From the NCBI GenBank assembly GCA_012862575.1, contig BLSF01000033.1:431315-495314 (forward strand): DNA of 64,000 nt, written 5' to 3'. Below are positions 39,852 to 47,625 of this stretch, one piece after another. The stretch is from Parietichytrium sp. I65-24A. Its lineage: Eukaryota; Sar; Bigyra; Thraustochytrida; Thraustochytriidae. The position numbers and the translations under genes were made by a program. Every line of letters begins with the position of its first letter. The stretch's first letter is position 1. The notes under the pieces were generated by a model. That model was not told where the DNA came from. It saw nothing but the letters and a program-made list of their open reading frames with translations, and did no database searches.

Positions 39852-42800
39852 ATGCCGGCCATGTCTGCGGCGGTGGTGGGCTGCGGACCCGCGGGGCTGC
39901 TGGCCAGCGCTTTACTCTGCGACCAGGGGTTTCGCGTAGTTGCCCTCGACTTCCGCCCCCCGCAAGGAACCTTTGGAGGCCGCGGAACCGACGGGAGAAC
40001 CCGGGACGCTGCTGACGCCCGTGCTCTGCGGCCCAGCCCTGGCGAGGAGACCGGCCACGCGGCGCTGGGGAGCAGCGAGAGAACCGCTGGAACCGCTGGA
40101 ACCGGCGCGCGCGGGCGAGACTGGGATTCCAGCAACGGGATCCAGACCCGGTCGTCGGTGTCGCTGACCCTCAATGCCCGCGGGCTGCGAGCGCTGTCCG
40201 GCGCTCAGTGCGCAGTACCAGAGAGCGTGGAACTGAAGAACGTTTTGAGCGTCCGCAGAGCCGATCTGAGCGCGGTGCTGCTGAACGCATGTGTGGCGCG
40301 GGGAGTGGAGATCAGCGTCCGAGACCGCGCGATAAGTGTCGCGGAGGTGGGGCGCCTGGCCGAGGAGTTTGATCTGGTGGTGGGCGCCGACGGAACGCAT
40401 TCGGTGGTGCGGGAGTGGATGTGGGGCGCAGAAGATGTCCCAAGGGCGCTGCGGCCGGTGGTAGAGGATTGCGAAGTGGCCTATGCCCAGGTGAAACTTC
40501 CCATCCGGCTGGACTCTTCTGACTCGGAGAGGGTCGGCACCCTGCGAGTGTGGCCGCTGAGCGAAGGGGCGTTTGCGATCGGACTTCCTACGTGCCACAG
40601 CGACGTCTTGGACGTTGGGTTGTATGCTGAGCGGAGCGCTTTTCAGGATCCTGGCCGTCTCAAACGACTTTTACAAGAGGTCGCTGATGGACAGGACATT
40701 GGCGGTGCAGGTACCTTGGAGACCAGTTCTCCGCACCAGTTTATAGCGTCTGTCGAACGCCTGGCTAGCATCTACTGTCCGAGGCTTGCAAAGCAAAATG
40801 TTGCACTGATCGGCGACGCCGCTTCAACTCGGCTCCCGTTTCTCGGCTGCGGCGCAAACCTTGCTCTTGAGGATGCCTGGTGTCTCGCTACGCAACTAGA
40901 GCACTCCAGTGACCTAAAAGCATCGCTTGTAAGGTTTAGCGACTTGCGGACGCCGGAGCATGTGGTGGCTTGTTCGCTGAGCAAGGACGAGCTTCACAAC
41001 TACCGATTTCGCAGTTCTCAAGAAGAAACCCTTTCGGGTCAGGGTGGCAGCAAGAGTGCTAACGAATCGGTCAATCTTTTCGACTGGATATCCTCCTCCA
41101 CAACACCTCTTGCAGAGATTGCGGAGGCGCTGAGAGCGGGAGTCACGGGAGAGCCAAGAGTTACGCTTGATAATGGTCTCAAAGTGTACGTCCAGGCTGG
41201 TGACCATGTAGTGAAAGGCCAGGTGACTGCCACGTTGGACTCTATCAAGACCAGGCGCATGTACAGAGCCGTAGTTTCCGGCAGAGTTACAAAGGTCTCA
41301 TGGGATCATGAATTCACTGTGCAAATCCATCCCGACTCTACGCAAGGTTCGGCAGAGAGTCAGGAGATCGCTTCTTCGCGCCGCATTGACAGAATTCCTG
41401 ACACTCCCCTCGAGTTCTCTACGCTAGGTAGCGAGAGCCATGCAGGTTCAGCATTCAAAATAGACGGGCATGAACTTCAGAAAGCCCTGAACGAGCTTGG
41501 CGCTGATTCTTTTGGGCGATTTGTGTCGTATACCGCGGACACAACCTCGACGATGGACGACGCCAAAGAAAGTCTGAGAAAAGGCGCTCCCGCTGGAAGC
41601 CTCTTCCTAGCCGAGCACCAAAGCAAAGGCAGAGGTAGAGGGGGCCGCGATTGGCGCAGCGAACGAACTGGGAACATTTACATGTCACTACTTGTGCCCG
41701 CGGACTTTGATGGCTTAAGTTTGTCTGTCCCATTGGCGGTTTGCACAGCTCTTCAAAAAATTGGGGTTTCACAAGCGCGTGTCAAGTGGCCGAATGACGT
41801 TCTAATTAAAGGGAAGAAGGTCTCAGGGATGCTGGTGGAGACAGAAACAATGTACAATATGGCAATTGTTGGGATTGGGATTAATGTGCATGAAAATTTT
41901 GCGAGCGATTCCGAGGCAACCAGTGTAGTCTCCGAGGGTATCAAATGGCCGGACTACATCAGAGAGTATATTATTGCCCACATTTGTGCGACCTTGGAGA
42001 GGCTACGAGCTGCTCAAAGCGCTAGGTCGATCGTACCGTTGTGGAAGCCCCAGAGCGCTTTGGATGGAAAGGCGGTGATGGTACAAAGCAAAGCTGGGAA
42101 GGACACTGTTCAGGCACATACTGGCCAAGGAGAACTGGTGCATCTCAAAGCGCCCCTCGCCGTTCTTGCGGAGGGAGTTGATGAGACTGGCAAACTGGTC
42201 ATCCGTAGCTACGACGTAGAACGCCACACGGAGGTCGTGTACAGGCTCCAGAGTTCGGATTGCTCTGTTAGGTTAGTCGAGAGACAGATCCTCATCTACT
42301 GTGGGCCTGGCGCGGATGATCGCTGCAAAGAAATGGCAGTGCACACTTTGAGGGAACTGATCCCCGGTACGGTCTGCCGTCCGGTTCTTCCTTCAGAGCT
42401 TTCCAACAAAGAAAGTGCTTGGGAAGACAGCTGCGAATTGCTGGTTGTCCCTGGTGGAGCTGACATACCGATTAAAAACGCCCTTGGAACAGTCGGGCAA
42501 GTCCGAATTAAAAGGTTTGTAGAAGAGCAAAATGGGAGATACCTTGGATTCTGTGCTGGCGCATATTTTGGCACTGCGAAAGTCGAGTTTGACCTTCACG
42601 GGCCGCTTGAAGTTAACGAGTCTAGGATTTTGAGCTTTTATCCTGGAGTGGGGAGTGGCCCAGCGCTCCCAGGGTTTGTTTACGATTCGCCGAAAGGGGC
42701 TTGGGCATGTTGCCTCAAATTGGAGTCGCCGCAGCATGACGGAACGCTCGCCTATTCGTACTTTAACGGTGGCTGCAGGTTCTTGCCACATAGTGTGAGC

Positions 42801-43094
42801 GAGCCAAACCTCACCGTGGACATCCTCGCTCGATACGAGTTTGATGGCACTCCTGCCGCGGTGCGCTGCCAAAAGCGTAGCAATGGAGCCGGGGTCGCTG
42901 TGTTGTGTGGTGCGCATCCTGAGTTCGATCCATACCATGGCGACTGGCCACCAGAGTCCGGATCAGCCACTCCCCGTGGAAAGGACGTTCCATTCGGAAA
43001 CATTCGACACACTTTGCAGGAACGTAACGAAAGCCGAATTAGGCTCTTGGCCATTCTTCTCGAAGCGCTCGGAATGAAAACCTCTCATTTGTAA
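39852..43094 (+). CDS. FAD monooxygenase - biotinyl-like domain - biotin protein ligase fusion
   Basis: 1080 residues from ATG at 39852 (a second ATG, three codons on, is equally placed). Order: (1) FAD-dependent monooxygenase, about 1-375, with 'VVGCGPAGLLAS', 'VVGADGTHSVV' (near 175) and 'VALIGDAASTRLPFLGCGANLALEDA' (near 318), a complete PHBH-type flavin site; (2) a biotinyl/lipoyl-like fold near 440-493, 'VYVQAGDHVVKGQVTATLDSI', with Lys in 'SIKT' where carriers have 'MKM'; (3) biotin protein ligase catalytic domain near 545-690, with 'SKGRGRGGRDW' and 'KWPNDVLIKGKKVSGMLVE'; (4) its C-terminal SH3-like part; (5) a BPL_N glutamine-amidotransferase-like domain from about 812, with 'YCGPGADDRCKEMAVHTL', 'LLVVPGGADIP', 'GRYLGFCAGAYFGTAKVEF'. 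BPL attaches biotin to carboxylases. In fungi BPL_N precedes the catalytic domain; here it follows. No stop or frame break separates the parts. Confidence 0.87.
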   Translation: MPAMSAAVVGCGPAGLLASALLCDQGFRVVALDFRPPQGTFGGRGTDGRTRDAADARALRPSPGEETGHAALGSSERTAGTAGTGARGRDWDSSNGIQTRSSVSLTLNARGLRALSGAQCAVPESVELKNVLSVRRADLSAVLLNACVARGVEISVRDRAISVAEVGRLAEEFDLVVGADGTHSVVREWMWGAEDVPRALRPVVEDCEVAYAQVKLPIRLDSSDSERVGTLRVWPLSEGAFAIGLPTCHSDVLDVGLYAERSAFQDPGRLKRLLQEVADGQDIGGAGTLETSSPHQFIASVERLASIYCPRLAKQNVALIGDAASTRLPFLGCGANLALEDAWCLATQLEHSSDLKASLVRFSDLRTPEHVVACSLSKDELHNYRFRSSQEETLSGQGGSKSANESVNLFDWISSSTTPLAEIAEALRAGVTGEPRVTLDNGLKVYVQAGDHVVKGQVTATLDSIKTRRMYRAVVSGRVTKVSWDHEFTVQIHPDSTQGSAESQEIASSRRIDRIPDTPLEFSTLGSESHAGSAFKIDGHELQKALNELGADSFGRFVSYTADTTSTMDDAKESLRKGAPAGSLFLAEHQSKGRGRGGRDWRSERTGNIYMSLLVPADFDGLSLSVPLAVCTALQKIGVSQARVKWPNDVLIKGKKVSGMLVETETMYNMAIVGIGINVHENFASDSEATSVVSEGIKWPDYIREYIIAHICATLERLRAAQSARSIVPLWKPQSALDGKAVMVQSKAGKDTVQAHTGQGELVHLKAPLAVLAEGVDETGKLVIRSYDVERHTEVVYRLQSSDCSVRLVERQILIYCGPGADDRCKEMAVHTLRELIPGTVCRPVLPSELSNKESAWEDSCELLVVPGGADIPIKNALGTVGQVRIKRFVEEQNGRYLGFCAGAYFGTAKVEFDLHGPLEVNESRILSFYPGVGSGPALPGFVYDSPKGAWACCLKLESPQHDGTLAYSYFNGGCRFLPHSVSEPNLTVDILARYEFDGTPAAVRCQKRSNGAGVAVLCGAHPEFDPYHGDWPPESGSATPRGKDVPFGNIRHTLQERNESRIRLLAILLEALGMKTSHL

Positions 43095-43163
43095 ATTGCA
43101 TCTTTGTCTTGGAGGACACTTCCCCGACTCTTCCACTCCTTGTTCCTCCCAAGTTATTGCGTC

Positions 43164-43450
43164 AAATGGCCGAGATCTTCACCGCCCATGTGCATCGAGC
43201 CGGACGAAAAACGCTCGCTTTGCACCAGGTTTATTCGAGCAACGCTCAGGTTCCAGGGTCTTCATTGAGAACAACCAATAACAAATGTGGAGCACTCCGT
43301 CAAAATTTCGCCCAACCGTTGCCCTTTCATTTAAATTAAAGCTCATCGCTTAAAATGGTCGAGGTCCCCAGCCCCCATGAGCATCGAACCGAAAAATTCA
43401 CACTTTCCATTTGACTCAGCCTTGGATTAAATTTCGCCCCGGTTCCGCAG
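43164..43450 (+). repeat. Degenerate direct duplication of about 190 bases
   Basis: AAATGGCCGAGATCTTCACC... at 43164 recurs as AAATGGTCGAGGTCCCCAGC... at 43352, followed in both by CCATG(T/A)GCATCGA(G/A)CCG and, further on, by AAATTTCGCCC (43303 and 43432). A third partial match, TTGGTCGAGGTCC, lies at 43668. It is old and diverged; no coding function seen. Confidence 0.5.
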
Positions 43451-44200
43451 TTCATTCGCCTCTACGGCTCCAAAGCCACTGAACGGGGAACTAAAGCCTG
43501 CCATATGGCTTACCATAGCGACTTTCGAACCCTTCTTCCTTGGTGATTTCTTGCTTCTTGAGGAGCACGTTTGCTTTGTTTGTACTGCTGTGAAGTGTAT
43601 CTCGAGAAAACAAAACAGATGGCTTGCAACTCTAATGAATTGGCTCCAATAGAACCGATAAGCATGATTGGTCGAGGTCCTGGCTCTCGTGCTCACAGGC
43701 AAAGCGTTCAAGCTCTCACTCGCACATTTCTCTTGGCACAGGAGTTTGACTTAGTATTATTCTTGTAAGTATCGGTAACGTGCAAGTGCAATTTATGTAT
43801 CAAGCATTGCGATGAGATGATGAGAACTTTTTCGATTCTATTCCAACGTTTACAACTTTTGCACATCTTCACGCACACAAGCAGCAAGTTTGGTTTTCTG
43901 CGGTCGCCCAGTGGTCACCCACTGGACTCGCAATCGGGGAAGAGAATGCTATGCAGCGATGTCTTCGGGGAGTGAAGACGGTGACAGCCGCACATTGCCG
44001 CCAATGCCGCACATGGCCGAAAGTGCGGGACCGAGAAAAGCGTAGCTGTTGCATGGCAGTATATCTAGCAGTGCGCCAACAAATGCAACATCCTTCCCCG
44101 TGGCCACAGCTTTTCTGGCGTGTGAACGAACTTTTAAAAGCATCTTGATTGAGATGCCTTGAGACCAAGAAAGCAAAATCAACCAATCAATCGATCAAAC

Positions 44201-44395
44201 ATGATCAAACGCTCAAATTCCACCCCTGCTGGTGCTACTGTGCCGAACCAACCAACGAAAGAGGAGAGTGCTCTTCAGCGAGTGGCTGCCATCAGTCGTC
44301 CGAAAATGTCTAGCCAAACCTTTAATCTTTTGAAGAGCAAACAGAGAGAGCAAGCTGAGCAAGCAGCAGTATGCATCAGTTGCAACGTGGCCTAA
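44201..44395 (+). CDS. Possible 64-residue microprotein
   Basis: A frame from ATG at 44201 (AACATGA) encodes a Ser/Gln/Lys-rich, hydrophilic peptide with a helical middle ('NLLKSKQREQAEQAA') and a terminal CxxC ('CISC'). It has a fair coding appearance but no recognised family, and it could be chance or a first exon (a GTATGC donor-like site lies at 44373). Low confidence. Confidence 0.22.
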   Translation: MIKRSNSTPAGATVPNQPTKEESALQRVAAISRPKMSSQTFNLLKSKQREQAEQAAVCISCNVA

Positions 44396-45302
44396 CAGTG
44401 TCACTGAGTAGACATGATCTCCAAGCAAATGGTGCCGCACAATCGCCTCGTGGGCGAAAATAGTAGCCTATTCCTACACTCTCCTGCCTAATCAAAGAGA
44501 GTGAAAAAATGTGAGAAAGATGAGAGAGGGATAGAGAGGGTCTGATTAGCAGCAAACAGCCTTTCAGAATAACCGCTGTCTGTCTGTCTGGATAGTCTGG
44601 ATGAGGAAGAAACACAAAGCGACTGGGGAGCGTCAGGTGTGTCGTGTAGCCGCGCGTTCAAGTTGCTCTCTCTACCAACGCTTGCTTGCCTTGCCCTCAG
44701 ATCACCTGTGCGAGTGGTGCGCTAACCGCACACAGGGAAATGGTATGAGTCGCTGAGAACACGTCCGTCGTTTCGTTGTTGGGATCTTGCATGATCTTGG
44801 ATAGGATGGGCTCGAGCAGTCTATGATTTTTTCCGCGTCTCTGGCTACGAGTCTGCTCGCATCCGAGTAATCACAGAAATCAGTCTAGCCAAGTCTAATC
44901 CCGTATAGTCCTCTGTAGTCCGAGCTCATTCCGCATAGTGATGGATAAGGCATTCTTACGGGGAGCGTGTGCTTGGAAGGCCAACATTCTCATACATCCT
45001 CCTTCTCCTCCTCTATCTCCTGCTCCTGCTCTTGATTCATCTTGATTCACAACAACACACAGAGAATTTAGGAGTGAACGAAACCAGGCATGGTCTGCTT
45101 GGTCATCGTGAAGGAGACGTAAGGAACGCAGGGATTGACTGGGAGTGGAACCAGAAGAGGCAACAGGCAAGCACCAAAGCCAGCCACCAAGGCAGTCGCA
45201 CTATCAGTCGCGGCACATCCACGGCAGCGTCTTGTTGTGGCGGACGAGTCGGGAACGCACCTAAGCGGCCCGGTGTGAAAGTCGTTAGAGCGGTTGTTCA
45301 AG

Positions 45303-47093
45303 ATGTGCGGAATTTTGGGAATCTTTGACGCCTGCGAGCTCTCCGAAGCGGAGGCTCGCGTTCTTGCTCTGAAGAACAGCAAGCTCATCAGGCATCGCGG
45401 CCCGGATTGGTCCGGAATCTATGTCTTTGTCTCTCCGGATCACATGACCCCAGAGAGCGCGGATGCAGAGCACTCTACCATGGCTATCCTTGCGCACGAG
45501 CGTCTGGCCATCGTGGACCCAGAGTCCGGCGCACAGCCATTGTACAGTGGCGACAACCAGATTGTCCTCGCGGCTAACGGAGAGATTTACAACCACATGG
45601 AAATCCGAAAGGAGTTCGAAGGGGAGTATGACTTCAAGACCCACTCTGACTGCGAAGTAATCATCCCACTTTACCAAAAGTATGGCGTGGACATGGTCTC
45701 CAAGCTCGATGGAATGTTTGCCTTCACCCTCTTCGACGTAAAGGAGAGGACTTTCTTCGCAGCTCGCGATCACATGGGAATCTGCCCGCTTTACATCGGC
45801 TTTCGCGCAGACGGCGGAACCGTAATCTGCTCGGAGCTCAAGGGGCTTATTGACATTTGCGAGAGGGTGGACCTCTTCAAGCCTGGGCATTACTATTCTT
45901 CCAAGGACCGCGAGTTCAAGCCTTGGTACCTTCCTCTCTGGAGAGAGCCTGGTCGTGTCCCAAACATGGAACTCGACCTGTATGAGCTTCGGCGCCGCTT
46001 TGAAGCGGCTGTCGTTAAGCGCATGATGAGCGATGTGCCGTGGGGTGTCCTTCTTTCCGGTGGCCTTGACTCGTCGCTTGTTTCTGCAGTTGCGTCACGC
46101 CATGCCGCTCAGATGAAGGACTGGCCAAAGATGCACTCCTTCTCCATCGGTCTGGAGGGTTCCCCGGATCTTGCTGCAGCCAAGAAGGTCGCAGACTTCC
46201 TCGGAACCAGCCACCACGGTTTCACTTTCACCGTTCAGGAGGGTCTTGACGCTGTAAGCGATGTTATCTACCACCTTGAGACATACGACATCACCACCAT
46301 CCGCGCCGCAACCCCAATGTTTCTCATGGCAAGAAAGATCAAGGCTCTCGGTGTGAAGATGGTTCTCTCCGGAGAAGGTGCGGATGAAGCTTTGGGAGGA
46401 TACCTGTACTTTCACAAATGCCCAAGCCCAGCTGAGATGCAGAAGGAGACTGTAAACAAACTCTTCAACCTCCACTACTTTGACTGCCTGCGTGCCAACA
46501 AGGCAATGTCTGCATTCGGAGTGGAACCACGCGTTCCTTTCCTGGACCGCGAATTCCTTGAGTACGTCATGAACATTAACCCAGAGTGGAAGATGTGCAA
46601 GGTTCGCGCAGGGGACGAGAAGCGCGGATCGATCGAGAAGTTCATCATGCGCAAGGCCTTCGATACTCCAGAGGACCCTTACTTGCCAGAGGAGGTCCTT
46701 TGGCGCCAAAAGGAGCAGTTCTCCGATGGTGTCGGGTACAGCTGGATCGACTCTCTCCGCGCAAAAGCGGAGGACATGGTTAGCGACCTTCAATTCGCAA
46801 ACAGAAAGAACAGATTCCAGTACAACACCCCTCCAACCAAGGAGGGCTACCACTACCGCGTTATTTTTGAGCAGCATTTTCCTGGCGAGTCTGCGCGCCA
46901 GACTGTGCTCGGCGGCCCTAGTATCGCTTGCTCGACAGCTGCAGCTATCGAGTGGGATGAGTCCTTTAAGCGTCTCGCGAACTCTGTGGGAGGCGACAAC
47001 AGTGGCCGTGCTGTAAGCGGCGTCCACCAACAGGCGTACGAGGACGTCGAGGCAGTTGTCGGCGGAAAGAGCAAGCGTCAGAAGACCGCCTAG
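45303..47093 (+). CDS. ASNS: Asparagine synthetase (glutamine-hydrolysing)
   Basis: 596 residues from ATG at 45303, chosen because Cys must follow Met: 'MCGILGIFD' exposes the nucleophilic Cys2 of the class II glutaminase. Other glutaminase motifs: 'RLAIVDPESGAQPL', 'NGEIYNH', 'RDHMGICPLYIG'. The synthetase domain has the PP-loop 'VLLSGGLDSSLVSA', 'YDITTIRAATPMFLMARKI' and 'LSGEGADEALGGYLYFHK'. The enzyme makes asparagine from aspartate, glutamine and ATP in the cytosol. Family length (~550-590) fits; a short Lys/Arg tail 'GKSKRQKTA' is extra and could be a nuclear-type basic signal. Codon use is strongly biased to C-ending codons compared with neighbours, suggesting high expression. That bias also creates a 347-codon open frame on the opposite strand, which is not a gene. 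Confidence 0.97.
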   Translation: MCGILGIFDACELSEAEARVLALKNSKLIRHRGPDWSGIYVFVSPDHMTPESADAEHSTMAILAHERLAIVDPESGAQPLYSGDNQIVLAANGEIYNHMEIRKEFEGEYDFKTHSDCEVIIPLYQKYGVDMVSKLDGMFAFTLFDVKERTFFAARDHMGICPLYIGFRADGGTVICSELKGLIDICERVDLFKPGHYYSSKDREFKPWYLPLWREPGRVPNMELDLYELRRRFEAAVVKRMMSDVPWGVLLSGGLDSSLVSAVASRHAAQMKDWPKMHSFSIGLEGSPDLAAAKKVADFLGTSHHGFTFTVQEGLDAVSDVIYHLETYDITTIRAATPMFLMARKIKALGVKMVLSGEGADEALGGYLYFHKCPSPAEMQKETVNKLFNLHYFDCLRANKAMSAFGVEPRVPFLDREFLEYVMNINPEWKMCKVRAGDEKRGSIEKFIMRKAFDTPEDPYLPEEVLWRQKEQFSDGVGYSWIDSLRAKAEDMVSDLQFANRKNRFQYNTPPTKEGYHYRVIFEQHFPGESARQTVLGGPSIACSTAAAIEWDESFKRLANSVGGDNSGRAVSGVHQQAYEDVEAVVGGKSKRQKTA

Positions 47094-47625
47094 ACGCTGG
47101 TCTCGAGGTAGTGTGCGGAATTCTGTCGACAAGAGCAAGGAATCTGAACTTACACTCAGGTCTTCAACGGCTCGTCAATCCCTGTCGAACATGCTCAAGG
47201 TTCGCGTGGCAATTTCTTCGTTTTTCCACACGAGAGAGTTTTCTGAATTCAAGTAATCAAGTATTCACCCGATAATCTCTTCACACATGCAACTTGAAAG
47301 TCGATTCCCTATGTTTCACACTGTCCATAATCTGCCGTGACGCCCTTGCCTGCACAAGCAAGCCGGAGCCTTGCCCACCGTCCTTTCGGCCGCACTTGCA
47401 AGTTGCAAGTTGGCGCCCATTGTCAGACTTGCCGGGCGGCAGCATCGCCAGGGGAGATCAGGGGAGAGGCTACTACTAGCTCCTAGTAGACCCATCCTCT
47501 CTTTTCTTTCAAAGCAACAAGTGAAGGCTAGCTAGTAGCCAAGAGAAAGGAAAAAGGAGAAAGCCCAAGGACTTTGTAGCGAGCGGAGAGCGCTGTGCTG
47601 TGAGCGGCGAGTGGCCGTGGTAAAC
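47094..47625. other. Intergenic region
   Basis: About 530 bases between asparagine synthetase and the PREPL-like gene, both on the plus strand. A CTTGCAAGTTGCAAGTTGG duplication lies near 47396, and GCTAGCTAG at 47528. No gene seen. Confidence 0.4.

Larger units (their letters stand above)
43095..45302. other. 2.2 kb region with little coding content
   Basis: Between the biotin ligase fusion and asparagine synthetase. Contains the degenerate duplication at 43164-43450, one possible microprotein frame at 44201-44395, and a CTCCT-rich tract at 45000-45035. A tRNA-like fragment near 43903 was rejected. The last 300 bases should be the asparagine synthetase promoter. Confidence 0.45.

Noticed and set aside
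42393-42938. 181-codon minus-strand frame over the biotin ligase BPL_N region
   Set aside because: Antisense to a strongly conserved domain; no motif of its own.
43898-43975. tRNA-like sequence (GTCGCCCAGTGG...GACTCGCAATC)
   Set aside because: A D-arm/anticodon-like stretch is present, but no acceptor stem pairs and there is no T-arm GTTCRA motif.
46095-47138. 347-codon open frame opposite asparagine synthetase
   Set aside because: It mirrors the strongly biased codon use of the real gene (few T in third position) and has no family feature.
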